Positions 1 through 9,755 of a stretch of 64,000 bases of DNA are shown in pieces (the stretch's first letter is position 1; every line of letters begins with the position of its first letter). Origin of the DNA: Pseudorhizobium banfieldiae (GTDB lineage Bacteria; Pseudomonadota; Alphaproteobacteria; Rhizobiales; Rhizobiaceae); contig NZ_FO082820.1 of NCBI RefSeq assembly GCF_000967425.1, positions 1,984,001 through 2,048,000 on the forward strand, in the 5' to 3' direction. Under the pieces are notes generated by a model. That model did no database searches and had not been told where the DNA came from. It worked only from the letters and a program-made list of their open reading frames with translations. The translations under genes and the position numbers were made by a program.

Positions 1-364
1 GGTGAGCGAGCGCCAGGAAGACCGATATCCGCGCGCCCATCGAATAGCCCATGACGTGCGCCTCAGGTATCCGCAGGTGATCGAGAAGCGCAACGGCATC
101 TTCGGCCATGACCCAGGGGCGGTAGGCTTCCGGGTCGCGCGGCTTATCACTGAGGCCATGGCCGCGGTTATCGATGGCGATCACCCGGTAACCTGCCTCG
201 CCCAGCGTCTTCACCCAGCCTGGATGGACCCAGTTGACGAGAGCGCTGGAGGCAAAACCGTGGATCAGAAGTACCGGGGCCCCCGCCGGGTCGCCCTCGT
301 CCAGATAGTAGAGGTCGAGACGATTGTGGCGGAAGGATGAAAACGGCGGAGCATCGAGGTTCAT
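1..364 (-). CDS. alpha/beta hydrolase, C-terminus cut off by window edge
   Basis: The frame stays open from an ATG at 364 to the window edge, giving 121 codons that begin MNLDAPPFSSFRHNRLDLYY. It has the alpha/beta-hydrolase hallmarks in order: an oxyanion HGFASS segment, a GHGLSDKPRD loop, and the nucleophile elbow GYSMGAR that supplies the catalytic serine. The Asp and His of the triad would lie beyond the window. This is the general family of esterases, lipases and dehalogenases, and the substrate cannot be read from the fragment. The divergent zinc-finger gene starts about 150 bases away. Confidence 0.85.
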   Translation of the reverse strand, partial: MNLDAPPFSSFRHNRLDLYYLDEGDPAGAPVLLIHGFASSALVNWVHPGWVKTLGEAGYRVIAIDNRGHGLSDKPRDPEAYRPWVMAEDAVALLDHLRIPEAHVMGYSMGARISVFLALAH

Positions 365-512
365 GGAATAGCCTTGGTCATAGTCGGACGCATCACGGGC
401 ATGTATTCCGGCCGCACCCGAGTTTCCAGCCTCCCCCGGCCCTTTTCCCACTACACATTCCCATACGGGGACTATAATGTCCGCCGCCAATGACAAGCAT
501 TCGGAGACGACC

Positions 513-758
513 ATGGCCGGGCACAGCATTCCCCATTTCCAGAACGACGGCGGACATCGCATGATCGAGATCGGCGTGAAGGAGTTCATGTGCACCGGCG
601 CATCGGTGCCCTTCGACCATCCGCACATCTACATCGATATGGGCGACGACAGCGAAAAGGTCTGCTCCTATTGCTCTACGCTTTACCGCTACAACGCGAC
701 CCTCAAGCCTGAGCAGACGAACCCTCCGGGATGCGTCTTCCACGTCAAGGCCGCCTGA
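513..758 (+). CDS. CHCC zinc-finger domain protein
   Basis: A small 81-residue protein starting MAGHSIPHFQNDGGH. One Cys (EFMC), one His in the FDHPHIYIDMGD stretch and a C-x2-C pair (VCSYCSTLY) form the CHCC zinc site of the zf-CHCC family, which is related to the small zinc subunit of mitochondrial complex I (NDUFS6). The start at 513 is chosen because GGAG lies 7 bases upstream; an in-frame ATG at 477 also has a G-rich stretch before it and would add 12 residues. The function in alphaproteobacteria is not settled, and a complex I-associated role is inferred from the family only. Confidence 0.85.
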   Translation: MAGHSIPHFQNDGGHRMIEIGVKEFMCTGASVPFDHPHIYIDMGDDSEKVCSYCSTLYRYNATLKPEQTNPPGCVFHVKAA

Positions 759-775
759 CGCGAAGTCACTAATCC

Positions 776-1939
776 ATGTCTGTCGAGAGAGTTGCAGTCG
801 TTGGGGCCGGAGTGGCAGGGCTCACCGCTGCGCTCTCCTTCGCGCGCCATGGCATCGCGTGCGACATCTTCGAGGAGGCGCCGGAGCTCCGAGAGGTCGG
901 CGCAGGGCTCCAGATCTCGCCCAATGCCTCGCGGATACTTGGCGAACTAGGCGTTCTGCCGGCGCTTGAGGCCACCTGGGCCGAACCTGAGCGGATCGCG
1001 CTCGTGTCGGGAACTTCGGGGCGCAACCTGGCCCATGTTCCGGTCGGCGAGTTTGCCCGCAAGCGGTGGGGCGCTCCCTATGGCGTCCTGCATCGGGCAA
1101 CACTTCAAGGCGCATTGCAGGCGGCGGTCCGCGCCAGTCCGCTCTGCAGTCTTCGCCTTGGCACCCCGCTGCGTTGCGACATCCGTGCGAGCATCAAGGC
1201 CGTTTCCAACAAATCCTATCCTCTGATCATCGGCGCCGATGGTGTCTGGTCCGAAGTCCGCGAGCAGGTCCCCGGAGCTCCGGTCGCGAGCTTTTCGGGC
1301 AACGTGGCCTGGCGCTTCAACCTGCCCCAAGCGAACGTCCCCGAGTGGCTGTCACTCAGACAGGTCACCGCCTTTCTCGGCCCGTCGGCACATCTCGTCG
1401 CCTATCCCCTTAACGATACCAACAGCATCAATCTCGTCGCGATCGCGTCCGGCATCTCATCAGCGAACGTCTGGGATGCAACGGCAAGTGATACCCAGCA
1501 TCGCATGCTGTTGGCGCAATTCGGCAGGTGGGACAGGCAGTTGCTTCAACTGCTCTCGTCTGTCGTAACACCTACCTTCTGGCCGCTCCATCAAGTCTCC
1601 ACAGGCCGATGGCAGAACGGCAGCGACATCGTCATCATCGGCGATGCGGCCCATGCGATGATGCCGTTCGCGGCACAGGGTGCTGCCATGGCGATCGAAG
1701 ACGCTTTCGCTTTGGCAGCACGAGTGTCCGGCGCAACGTCGATTGCGACGGCAATTTCCATGTTTGAGGCAGAGCGGACGGCGAGGATTGCCCGCGTTCG
1801 CGCCCGTGGAGCGTTCAACCGCTTCGCCTATCATGCCCGCGGCCCCATACGCCTCGGGCGCGATCTGGTTCTTGCGGTAAAGCCGCCGCAGTCGCTGGCT
1901 GCGGAGCTTGACTGGCTCTACGGCTACCGGATGTCCTGA
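776..1939 (+). CDS. FAD-dependent monooxygenase (salicylate hydroxylase-like)
   Basis: A 387-residue group A flavoprotein monooxygenase. The N-terminus VAVVGAGVAGLTAAL is the dinucleotide-binding GxGxxG fold for the FAD ADP moiety. The middle contains an IGADGVWSEVR segment, and IIGDAAHAMMPFAAQGAAMA is the second FAD-binding motif typical of UbiH/salicylate hydroxylase/3-hydroxybenzoate 6-hydroxylase relatives. Such enzymes use NAD(P)H and O2 to hydroxylate aromatic rings, but the substrate is not evident. No strong ribosome binding site precedes the ATG. It is tail-to-tail with metC, the stop codons being one base apart. Confidence 0.85.
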   Translation: MSVERVAVVGAGVAGLTAALSFARHGIACDIFEEAPELREVGAGLQISPNASRILGELGVLPALEATWAEPERIALVSGTSGRNLAHVPVGEFARKRWGAPYGVLHRATLQGALQAAVRASPLCSLRLGTPLRCDIRASIKAVSNKSYPLIIGADGVWSEVREQVPGAPVASFSGNVAWRFNLPQANVPEWLSLRQVTAFLGPSAHLVAYPLNDTNSINLVAIASGISSANVWDATASDTQHRMLLAQFGRWDRQLLQLLSSVVTPTFWPLHQVSTGRWQNGSDIVIIGDAAHAMMPFAAQGAAMAIEDAFALAARVSGATSIATAISMFEAERTARIARVRARGAFNRFAYHARGPIRLGRDLVLAVKPPQSLAAELDWLYGYRMS

Positions 1940-1940
1940 A

Positions 1941-3131
1941 TCAAATTGCTGCGGCGGCCGCGAAGCCGGCCTCGAGATCCTTCTTCAGGTCTGCAACGTC
2001 TTCGAGCCCGATCTGCAGCCGGATGACCGGTCCATCCAGTGGCGCCTTGCGGATCGTCCGGTCCGACAGGTTGACCGGCACCGCCAGGCTTTCATAGCCT
2101 CCCCAGGAGTAACCGAGCCCGAAGAGCGCCAGCGTATCGAGCAAGGCATGAGCCTTCTTGCTGAAACGGCCGGCATCGTCGACCTTCAGCACGAAGGAAA
2201 AGACGCCGCTCGCTCCCTTGAAGTCGCGTTTCCAGATCTCGTGCCCCGGAAAGCTCGGCAAGGCCGGATGCAGGACCCGCGCGACGTCATCCCGGCTCTC
2301 CAGCCACCGCGCGATCTCGAGTGCGCTTTTCTGGTGATGCTCCAGTCGGACGCCCATCGTCCGCAATCCACGCAAGATCTGATAGGAATCGTCCGGCGAG
2401 CCGCATATCCCCATCGTGATGGCAGCATCATGCAGTTGCGGCCAGTACTTGGCGTTCGCGGACACCGATCCCATGATGATATCCGAGTGTCCGGACGGAT
2501 ATTTGGTGGTGGCATGGATGGAGATGTCAGCCCCGAAATCCAGCGGGCGGAAGTAGAGAGGCGTGGCCCATGTATTGTCCATGGTTACCACGCATCCGTG
2601 GCGGTGGGCCGCCTCCGAGATGGCCCGGATATCCTGCATCTCCATGGTGTTTGAGCCAGGAGCTTCCGTATGCACCAGCCTCGTGTTCGGCCGCATCAGG
2701 CTCTCGATCCCGCCGCCGATCTCGGGATCACAGTACTCGATCTCCACGCCCAGCCGCCTCAGCATCGTGTTGCAAAAGAGCCGGCACGGGGCATAGACGG
2801 AATCGACGATGAGTGCATGGTCGCCCGCAGAGAGGAAAGCCAGGAACGGCACCGAAATCGCTGCGAGGCCTGAGGGGACCACGATGGTTCCGGCGGAGCC
2901 TTCGAGCTCATCAAGAGCTTCGCACAGCGCGTCCGTGGTCGGTGTGCCTCGTGTTCCGTAGGTATATTTCTGCGCCCGTGTCTCCATGGTGCGGCAATCG
3001 GGGAACAGGACCGTCGATGCATGGACTACCGGGGGATTGACGAAGCCGTGATAGCTGAACGGGTCATGCCCCACATGGGCAAGACGCGTGTTGACGCCGG
3101 CGTCGGCGGACAAGGTAGACCTGTTTTTCAT
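1941..3131 (-). CDS. metC: cystathionine beta-lyase MetC
   Basis: A PLP-dependent Cys/Met-metabolism enzyme of 396 residues that would cleave cystathionine to homocysteine, pyruvate and ammonia in methionine synthesis. The fold markers are YTYGTRGTPTTDALCEAL, the substrate loop TEAPGSNTMEMQD, the DNTWATP aspartate that contacts the PLP nitrogen, and the Schiff-base lysine in ATTKYPSGHSD. The frame is open further upstream to 3245, but family members start near MKNRSTLSADAGVNTRLAH, so the ATG at 3131 is chosen. It is divergent from aapJ, the arrangement known for rhizobial metC-aap loci. Distinction from a C-S lyase with a wider substrate range is not possible from sequence alone. Confidence 0.9.
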   Translation of the reverse strand: MKNRSTLSADAGVNTRLAHVGHDPFSYHGFVNPPVVHASTVLFPDCRTMETRAQKYTYGTRGTPTTDALCEALDELEGSAGTIVVPSGLAAISVPFLAFLSAGDHALIVDSVYAPCRLFCNTMLRRLGVEIEYCDPEIGGGIESLMRPNTRLVHTEAPGSNTMEMQDIRAISEAAHRHGCVVTMDNTWATPLYFRPLDFGADISIHATTKYPSGHSDIIMGSVSANAKYWPQLHDAAITMGICGSPDDSYQILRGLRTMGVRLEHHQKSALEIARWLESRDDVARVLHPALPSFPGHEIWKRDFKGASGVFSFVLKVDDAGRFSKKAHALLDTLALFGLGYSWGGYESLAVPVNLSDRTIRKAPLDGPVIRLQIGLEDVADLKKDLEAGFAAAAAI

Positions 3132-3459
3132 GTCGGAAGAGGCTCTCTGCTGGAAGGTGGCCGGATGTTGCCGCCTGTCGTGAGGCCGGTCAAGCCCGAG
3201 GCGACAGCTGCGGATGGCACCATCGCCAATGCATTTGGCAACCACTGCCTAAGGTTTGGGAGTCTGTCACTGCATTAGGCATATCAGGAAGGTTTGACTC
3301 TTTTTGGACACAATTTGAACGCCGCAGACTTGACCATGCTGGCGTTTGCGACTGTGATAGCGCTCCCCGCATCCGGGAGGTTGGTGGGGCGCGGCATGGG
3401 TTCGGCTGTCGAACTTCATCGCGACGAGATTAGAAAACCAAAAGATAAAGGTTGGGAAA
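3132..3459. promoter_or_regulatory. metC/aapJ divergent intergenic region
   Basis: There are 328 bases without a gene. The region holds two small dyads, GCCAA-TGCAT-TTGGC at about 3225-3239 and TGCCTAA/TTAGGCA at 3246-3252 and 3275-3281, which could be regulator sites between the two divergent promoters. A purine-rich stretch precedes the aapJ ATG. No open frame here looks coding. Confidence 0.5.
3330..3358 (+). promoter_or_regulatory. candidate aapJ promoter
   Basis: TTGACC (3330-3335) and TGTGAT (3353-3358) are separated by 17 bases, a plausible sigma70-type promoter about 100 bases ahead of the aapJ start. It was assigned by eye only. Confidence 0.4.
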
Positions 3460-4482
3460 ATGAAAAAGACGCTTCTGTCTGCCACGATTGGCGCAGCAGT
3501 CCTGGGCGCCGCCTCGGCTGCATCCGCTGCCACCCTTGACGACGTCAAGGCGAAAGGTTTCGTACAATGCGTGGTCAACACCGGGCTTGCAGGCTTCTCT
3601 GCGCCGGATGCGTCGGGGAACTGGACCGGTTTCGACGTCGACTACTGCCGCGCAATTGCTGCTGCCATCTTCAATGATCCGTCCAAGGTGAAGTTCACCC
3701 CGACCACCGCACAGACCCGCTTCACGGCACTGCAGTCGGGTGAAGGCGACGTGATGTTCCGCAACACGACGTGGACGATCAACCGCGACACGGCTCTCGG
3801 CCTCAACTTCCGTACCGTCAACTACTACGACGGCCAGGGCTTCATGGTCCCGAAGTCGCTCAACGTGAAGTCGGCGCTTGAACTCTCCGGCGCCGCGGTC
3901 TGCGTCCAGTCCGGAACCACGACCGAACTGAACCTGGCGGACTACTTCAAGGCCAACAACCTCCAGTACAACCCGGTTGTTTTCGAAAAGCTGCCGGAAG
4001 TGAACGCCGCTTACCAGGAAGGTCGTTGCGACGTCTATACGACCGACCAGTCGGGCCTCTACTCGATCCGCCTGTCGCTCTCCAATCCTGACGAGCACAT
4101 GGTCCTGCCGGAGATCATCTCCAAGGAGCCGCTCGGCCCGGCAGTCCGCCAGGGTGACGACCAGTGGTTCGACATCGTCTCCTGGAGCCATTACGCCATG
4201 GTTCAGGCTGAAGAATTCGGCATCACCCAGGCAAACGTCGACGAGATGAAGAACTCCGAAAACCCGGAAATCCGTCGTCTTCTCGGTGTTGAAGCCGATT
4301 CCAAGATCGGAACCGACCTCGGCCTCGGCAATGACTGGGCATACAACATCATCAAGCACGTCGGTAACTACGGCGAGGTGTTCGAGCGCAACATCGGCAT
4401 GAGCACGCCGCTGAAGATCGAGCGTGGCCTCAATGCACTGTGGACCGACGGCGGCCTTCAGTACGCAATGCCGATCCGCTGA
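3460..4482 (+). CDS. aapJ: general L-amino acid ABC transporter, periplasmic binding protein AapJ
   Basis: A 340-residue solute-binding protein of the polar amino acid family 3. The first 23 residues form a signal peptide ending ASAASA before ATLDDVKAKG, so the mature protein is periplasmic. The N-lobe begins KGFVQCVVNTGLAGFSAPD and continues GFDVDYCRAIAAAIF, characteristic of AapJ/BztA proteins, which are longer than GlnH-type binders. It delivers a broad range of L-amino acids to AapQMP. It is the first gene of aapJQMP; the 95-base gap before aapQ contains a small G/C-rich repeat (GAGGCGGCTTAGCCTCATC) that could set the usual excess of binding-protein message. Confidence 0.95.
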   Translation: MKKTLLSATIGAAVLGAASAASAATLDDVKAKGFVQCVVNTGLAGFSAPDASGNWTGFDVDYCRAIAAAIFNDPSKVKFTPTTAQTRFTALQSGEGDVMFRNTTWTINRDTALGLNFRTVNYYDGQGFMVPKSLNVKSALELSGAAVCVQSGTTTELNLADYFKANNLQYNPVVFEKLPEVNAAYQEGRCDVYTTDQSGLYSIRLSLSNPDEHMVLPEIISKEPLGPAVRQGDDQWFDIVSWSHYAMVQAEEFGITQANVDEMKNSENPEIRRLLGVEADSKIGTDLGLGNDWAYNIIKHVGNYGEVFERNIGMSTPLKIERGLNALWTDGGLQYAMPIR

Positions 4483-4577
4483 TCGGCAATCGATCCGGGA
4501 TGAGGCGGCTTAGCCTCATCCCTTCTGAATCATAAGAAAAGAAGACCCGAAAAGGGTCGAAGGGGAAATAGGCCGGC

Positions 4578-5771
4578 ATGACCGATCACGCTGTAGCTGC
4601 GCCGCCCGCTGGACGATCGTTGACTTCATACATCTACGATCCGAAGTTTCGCGGGCTGTTCTTCCAGGCGCTCACTCTCGTCATCACCATCTTCGTGGGT
4701 TGGTGGATATTCGACAACACGACCGAGAACCTGGCGCGTTCCAACACCGCTTCCGGTTACCAGTTCCTGAACGGCCGTGCCGGATTTGATATCGGCCAGT
4801 CGCTTATTCCCTATACGAGCGACTCCACCTATGGCAGGGCCATTTTCGTCGGTTTCCTGAACACGCTGCTCGTTGCGGCGGTCGGGATCGTCACCGCAAC
4901 GATCATCGGCTTTCTGATCGGCATCGGGCGCCTCTCCCGGAACTGGCTGATCGCCAAGCTTTGCACGATCTATGTCGAGGTGTTCCGCAACATCCCCGTC
5001 CTGCTCGTCATCTTCTTCTTCTACAAGGGGGTCCTTGGCGCACTACCGCAGGTGCGCGATTCCCTCGAACTGCCATTCAGCATGTTCCTCAACAATCGAG
5101 GTCTGGCTTTCCCCCGACCGATATGGGGAGATGGCGCCATCCTCATCCCGATTGCCTTTGTCGTCGCTATCATTGCCGCTCTTGTCATCGCGCGGTGGGC
5201 GAAGGCTCGCCAGGCAGCGACGGGACAGCCATTCCACACCGGCTGGACCGCCATGGCGCTGATCATCGGGCTGCCATTGCTCGCATTCATCCTCGGCGGG
5301 ATGCCACTGACGTTCGACTACCCGGTAGCAGGACGCTTCAACCTCACCGGCGGCAGCGTGATCGCCCCGGAATTCGTGGCGCTTTACCTCGCACTCGCAT
5401 TCTATACCGCGTCGTTCATCGCTGAGATTTTCCGCGCCGGCATCAAGGGCGTGCCTAAAGGGCAGACCGAAGCCGCGTCTGCGCTCGGGCTGCAGCCATC
5501 GACGACGACAAGGCTGGTCGTCATGCCGCAGGCAATGCGGATCATCATCCCGCCGCTTACGAGCCAGTATCTCAACCTGACCAAGAACTCCTCGCTCGGC
5601 ATCGCCATCGGCTTTCCCGAACTCGTGGCGACGGGCGGCACGACCATGAATCAGACCGGTCAGGCGATCGAGGTCGTGTCGATCTGGTTGGCTGTGTATC
5701 TCAGCATCAGCATCGTGACGTCGATCTTCATGAACTGGTTCAACGCCAAGATGGCGCTGGTGGAAAGGTAA
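4578..5771 (+). CDS. aapQ: general L-amino acid ABC transporter permease AapQ
   Basis: A 397-residue inner-membrane permease of the His/Glu/Gln/Arg/opine family. It has a long N-terminal extension with a periplasmic loop (NTASGYQFLNGRAGFDI) typical of AapQ/BztB, then several hydrophobic helices. The cytoplasmic EAA loop (GQTEAASALGLQPSTTTRLV) contacts the ATPase. It forms a heterodimer with AapM. AapM begins almost at its stop codon (5769-5771), suggesting translational coupling. Confidence 0.95.
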   Translation: MTDHAVAAPPAGRSLTSYIYDPKFRGLFFQALTLVITIFVGWWIFDNTTENLARSNTASGYQFLNGRAGFDIGQSLIPYTSDSTYGRAIFVGFLNTLLVAAVGIVTATIIGFLIGIGRLSRNWLIAKLCTIYVEVFRNIPVLLVIFFFYKGVLGALPQVRDSLELPFSMFLNNRGLAFPRPIWGDGAILIPIAFVVAIIAALVIARWAKARQAATGQPFHTGWTAMALIIGLPLLAFILGGMPLTFDYPVAGRFNLTGGSVIAPEFVALYLALAFYTASFIAEIFRAGIKGVPKGQTEAASALGLQPSTTTRLVVMPQAMRIIIPPLTSQYLNLTKNSSLGIAIGFPELVATGGTTMNQTGQAIEVVSIWLAVYLSISIVTSIFMNWFNAKMALVER

Positions 5772-5774
5772 GTG

Positions 5775-6932
5775 ATGAGCACGAACTCTCTCGGCTTTGT
5801 CCGCACCGAACTCCTCGCTCCCCGCCCTGCCCCCGCCAGCGAAAGAAGCGCCTTCGGCTGGATCCGCGGCAATCTCTTTGCGACCCCCAAGGACACCGCT
5901 CTGACGATCCTAGCGATCGCCCTGCTTGTCTGGACTGTCCCGGACATGCTGAACTGGCTTTTCTTCGATGCCGTCTGGAGCGGATCTGACCGAACCGCCT
6001 GCCTCACCCGTGCCCAGGGAGGCGTCCAGCCCGATGGCTGGAGTGGCGCATGCTGGGCTTTCGTCAGCGAGCGTTTCGAACAGTTCATGTTTGGCCGCTA
6101 CCCGATTGACGAGCGCTGGCGCCCCACTCTCGTCGCAGTCCTCTTCGCCGCCGTTCTGGCCCCTATGCTGATGCCGCGACTGCCCTACAAGGGATGGAAC
6201 GCGCTCGTTCTCTTTGTCATCTTCCCGATTGTCGCTTTCTTCCTGTTGCATGGCGGTGTCTTCGGCCTGCAACGGGTTGAAACGCCGCTCTGGGGCGGCC
6301 TGATGGTCACACTCATCCTGTCGTTCGTCGGCATCGCTGTGTCCCTGCCGATTGGCATCCTGCTCGCCCTCGGCCGACGATCGCATCTACCGGTCATCAG
6401 GGTGATCTGCGTCACCTTCATCGAGGTGATCCGCGGCGTGCCGCTGATTACCGTCCTCTTCATGGCCAACGTCATGCTGCCGCTCTTCCTGCCGACGGGC
6501 TGGACGATCGACAACTTCCTCCGCGCCCTCGTTGGCGTGGCGCTATTCGCGTCGGCCTATATGGCCGAGGTGGTTCGCGGCGGCCTGCAGGCGATCCCGA
6601 AGGGCCAGTACGAAGGCGCCGATTCCCTCGGCCTGACCTATTGGCAGAAGACACGGCTGATCATCATGCCGCAGGCGCTCAAGCTCGTGATCCCCGGCAT
6701 CGTCAACACCTTCATCGGCCTCTTCAAGGATACGTCACTGGTGTCCATCATCGGGATGTTCGACTTGCTCGGGATCGTGCAGTTGAACTTCACCGACACG
6801 CGATGGATCACGCCGATCACGCCAAGCACCGGCCTGATCTTCGCCGGGTTCATATTCTGGTTGTTCTGCTTCGGGATGTCGCGCTACTCCGCCTTCATGG
6901 AGCGCCATCTCGACACCGGCCACAAACGATAA
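5775..6932 (+). CDS. aapM: general L-amino acid ABC transporter permease AapM
   Basis: A 385-residue partner permease of AapQ, with N-terminal helices, a periplasmic segment containing two cysteines (TACLTR and GACWAF), and a C-terminal transporter core with the EAA loop [20 protein letters not shown]. The ATG at 5775 is preferred; a GTG directly before it at 5772 is also possible. GGAAAGG from the end of aapQ provides the ribosome binding site. It acts in the inner membrane with AapQ and AapP. Confidence 0.94.
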   Translation: MSTNSLGFVRTELLAPRPAPASERSAFGWIRGNLFATPKDTALTILAIALLVWTVPDMLNWLFFDAVWSGSDRTACLTRAQGGVQPDGWSGACWAFVSERFEQFMFGRYPIDERWRPTLVAVLFAAVLAPMLMPRLPYKGWNALVLFVIFPIVAFFLLHGGVFGLQRVETPLWGGLMVTLILSFVGIAVSLPIGILLALGRRSHLPVIRVICVTFIEVIRGVPLITVLFMANVMLPLFLPTGWTIDNFLRALVGVALFASAYMAEVVRGGLQAIPKGQYEGADSLGLTYWQKTRLIIMPQALKLVIPGIVNTFIGLFKDTSLVSIIGMFDLLGIVQLNFTDTRWITPITPSTGLIFAGFIFWLFCFGMSRYSAFMERHLDTGHKR

Positions 6933-6947
6933 GACAAGGGGAAAACA

Positions 6948-7721
6948 ATGGCTGACGCCCAACCCACCACGCCTTCCGTCTCCGCCACCGATATCGCAAT
7001 CGATATCATCGGCATGAACAAGTGGTACGGAGACTTCCACGTGCTGCGCGACATCAACCTGCGCGTCATGACGGGCGAGCGCATCGTCGTCGCCGGTCCT
7101 TCCGGATCCGGCAAGTCGACGATGATCCGCTGCATCAACCGCCTTGAAGAGCACCAGTCGGGCCGTATCGTAGTCGACGGCATCGAACTGACCAACGACC
7201 TGAAGAAGATCGACGAAGTGCGCCGCGAAGTCGGTATGGTGTTCCAGCACTTCAATCTCTTCCCGCACCTGACGATCCTGGAAAACTGCACGCTCGCACC
7301 GATCTGGGTACGCAAGATGCCGAAGAGGAAGGCCGAAGAGATCGCCATGCACTACCTGGAGCGGGTGAAGATCCCCGAGCAGGCAAACAAGTACCCCGGC
7401 CAGCTTTCCGGCGGACAGCAGCAGCGCGTGGCAATCGCCCGTTCGCTGTGCATGAGCCCGAAGATCATGCTCTTCGACGAGCCGACTTCGGCGCTCGACC
7501 CGGAGATGATCAAGGAAGTCCTCGACACGATGGTGAGCCTCGCAGAAGAAGGCATGACGATGATCTGCGTGACCCACGAAATGGGTTTTGCACGGCAGGT
7601 CGCCAATCGCGTCATCTTCATGGACCAGGGGCAGATCGTCGAGCAGAACGAGCCGGCAGAATTCTTCGACAACCCGCAGCACGAGCGCACCAAGCTCTTC
7701 CTGAGCCAGATCCTGCACTAG
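6948..7721 (+). CDS. aapP: general L-amino acid ABC transporter ATPase AapP
   Basis: A 257-residue ABC ATPase. It has Walker [10 protein letters not shown], a Q-loop region [15 protein letters not shown], the signature [15 protein letters not shown], Walker [14 protein letters not shown] and the switch histidine in [10 protein letters not shown]. This is the polar amino acid (GlnQ/HisP) class. It is the last gene of aapJQMP and is followed by a rho-independent terminator at 7750. Confidence 0.96.
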   Translation: MADAQPTTPSVSATDIAIDIIGMNKWYGDFHVLRDINLRVMTGERIVVAGPSGSGKSTMIRCINRLEEHQSGRIVVDGIELTNDLKKIDEVRREVGMVFQHFNLFPHLTILENCTLAPIWVRKMPKRKAEEIAMHYLERVKIPEQANKYPGQLSGGQQQRVAIARSLCMSPKIMLFDEPTSALDPEMIKEVLDTMVSLAEEGMTMICVTHEMGFARQVANRVIFMDQGQIVEQNEPAEFFDNPQHERTKLFLSQILH

Positions 7722-7749
7722 GCAAACGGATCTACGGGACGATTCAAAG

Positions 7750-7780
7750 GGTCGCGCTGGTTATGCAGCGCGGCCTTTTT
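7750..7780 (+). terminator. aapP rho-independent terminator
   Basis: A 10-bp stem, GGTCGCGCTG pairing with CAGCGCGGCC (one T-G pair), around the loop GTTATG, followed by TTTTT. It lies 28 bases after the aapP stop and ends the aap operon. Confidence 0.85.
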
Positions 7781-7813
7781 CGGTTGTCTATCTCAGCAGC
7801 TATCGATGACGGA

Positions 7814-9754
7814 CTATTTCGAGCGGGTCGCGAACATCGGCCCACCGCGCCAGCGCGGGAAGCCGTAGCCATGGATCTCGACGACGTCGATGTCGGAAGC
7901 CTGTCGGGCCACTCCTTCCGAGAGGATTGCGGCACCCTCCTCCGCCATCTCCCCTACCAGGCTTTCTGCGATTTCCACGACCGACATGTCCGCTTCGCCG
8001 CTGATCTGCGAAGACAGGAGCTCGGCCACCGCCGTTGACGGCTGTGGCGTCCGATCGCCTAGGGCATAGTCATACCAGCCGCCCCCGGTCTTCTGCCCCT
8101 TTCGTCCGGCGCGAACGAGGATATCGCCCAAGGTTTCTGGGACATCCTGCCCCGCTGCCCGTGCTCCTTCGCGCTGCAGGAATGCGATGTCCAGCCCGCC
8201 GAGGTCCTGGGCTTCGAACGGTCCCATTGCGAACCCGTAGGCGCGCATGGCGCCATCGATTGCGTCGATCGCCACACCCTGCCGCACCAGCGCCTCGGCG
8301 GAGGCGCGATATCGCTTCAGGATGCGGTTGCCGATGAAGCCTTCGCAGATGCCGGCCTGAACCGGGATCTTGCCGAGCATCCTTCCGAGCGCAAAGCCCG
8401 TGGCGACCACAGCAGGTGCCGTTTCCGGAACGGGCACGATCTCGAGCAGCTTCATCACATTGGCGGGGCTGAAGAAATGCAGGCCGATGAAACGTTCCGG
8501 ATTCGGCAGGCCTTCGGCGATCAGTCGGGGATCGAGATAAGATGTATTGGTCGCCAGGACCGCCTCCGGCCGGCAGATCCGCCCCAATTCAGCGAAAACC
8601 GCTCTTTTCACGCCGATCTCCTCGAACACCGCCTCGATGACGAGATCGGCATCGGCGAGAGCCGCATAATCCGTTTTGCCGGTAACCACCGACAGCCTCT
8701 CGGCGGCGGTGTCCGGCGTCATGCGTCCCCGCTTGACCGCCCCGTCATAGACGTTGCGGATGTTGGCGAGACCTCTCTCTACCGCTTCGCCATCCCGCTC
8801 GACCAACACGACCGGAAGCCCCGCATCAAGCAGGGCGACGGCAATGCCCGCACCCATTGTGCCTCCCCCCACGACGCCAGCCAGCCGGATCGGCAAAGGC
8901 TCTGCTGCAGCCAGATGAGAGGGGCGCCCGGCAGCGCGCTCCGCGAAGAACACATGACGCAAGGCCGCCGCCTGCTCCGAACTCCGAAGTTCCAGAAATG
9001 TCGCCCGCTCAAATGCCATGGCATCGGAAAAGTCAGCCTCTACGGCCTTCCGAAGACATGCGAGCGCTCGAAGCGGCGCAGCCTCGCCGCGCGCGCGCTT
9101 CGAGATCGCCTTCTCCTGCCTCTCCCAGAAACCTGGTCCGGGCGTCTCGACAGGCCGTCGCGAGAGAGGCAGTGGCAGTGGACGTCCGAGCGCCGCACGG
9201 GCGAAGGCGACGGCTTCGCTGCGCAGATCACCCATGACGACGGCATCCACGAGCCCGAGGGCGGCAGCCTTCGCCGCCTTCACCGGCTTGCCGCTGGTGA
9301 CCAGGTCAACCGCAGCCTCGACGCCGGCAAGACGCGGTGTTCGGACCGTTCCGGATGCACCGGGAACAATGCCAAGGCCAACCTCGGGAAGCCCGACCGA
9401 GGCGCTGTCCAGTGCGATCCGGAACCGGCATCCCATGGCGATCTCGAACCCGCCGCCGAGCGCCGAGCCGTGAATTGCGGCAAACCAGGGCTTTGCGGCA
9501 CCTTCGATATGGTCGACCAAATCAGGAAGGTGCGGCGGCACCGGCGGCTTGCCGAACTCGGTCACGTCAGCACCGGCGATGAAGGTCCGTCCTTCGCAGA
9601 TCAGCACCACAGCCCGCACGGACGGATCGGCATCCAGCGCACCGACCGTGTCCCAAAGCCCCTGGCGGAGCATCTGACCCAGCGCATTGACGGGCGGATT
9701 GTTAACGGCGACGACAGCGATCTCGCCTTCGCGAGCGATGGTGACGACAGACAT
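7814..9754 (-). CDS. enoyl-CoA hydratase / 3-hydroxyacyl-CoA dehydrogenase fusion (FadB/FadJ-like; candidate PaaF-PaaH)
   Basis: A 646-residue two-domain beta-oxidation enzyme. The N-terminal crotonase domain (about 1-190) carries the two catalytic glutamates E104 (GGGFEIAMG) and E124 (GLPEVGLGI), spaced 20 apart as in FadB. The dehydrogenase domain has the NAD motif GGGTMGAG near 296-303 and the catalytic His426 in GLHFFSPANVMK, followed by the helical C-terminal domain. It starts one base after the livF stop and closes the paaN-liv operon. No separate paaF or paaH is present, so I infer that this fusion hydrates 2,3-dehydroadipyl-CoA and oxidises 3-hydroxyadipyl-CoA. It could instead be a general fatty-acid enzyme. 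Confidence 0.88.
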   Translation of the reverse strand: MSVVTIAREGEIAVVAVNNPPVNALGQMLRQGLWDTVGALDADPSVRAVVLICEGRTFIAGADVTEFGKPPVPPHLPDLVDHIEGAAKPWFAAIHGSALGGGFEIAMGCRFRIALDSASVGLPEVGLGIVPGASGTVRTPRLAGVEAAVDLVTSGKPVKAAKAAALGLVDAVVMGDLRSEAVAFARAALGRPLPLPLSRRPVETPGPGFWERQEKAISKRARGEAAPLRALACLRKAVEADFSDAMAFERATFLELRSSEQAAALRHVFFAERAAGRPSHLAAAEPLPIRLAGVVGGGTMGAGIAVALLDAGLPVVLVERDGEAVERGLANIRNVYDGAVKRGRMTPDTAAERLSVVTGKTDYAALADADLVIEAVFEEIGVKRAVFAELGRICRPEAVLATNTSYLDPRLIAEGLPNPERFIGLHFFSPANVMKLLEIVPVPETAPAVVATGFALGRMLGKIPVQAGICEGFIGNRILKRYRASAEALVRQGVAIDAIDGAMRAYGFAMGPFEAQDLGGLDIAFLQREGARAAGQDVPETLGDILVRAGRKGQKTGGGWYDYALGDRTPQPSTAVAELLSSQISGEADMSVVEIAESLVGEMAEEGAAILSEGVARQASDIDVVEIHGYGFPRWRGGPMFATRSK

Positions 9755-9755
9755 T

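Noticed and set aside
2..340. 112-residue plus-strand frame at the left edge
   Set aside because: It is the antisense of the alpha/beta hydrolase, whose motifs (HGFASS, GYSMGAR) read clearly on the minus strand.
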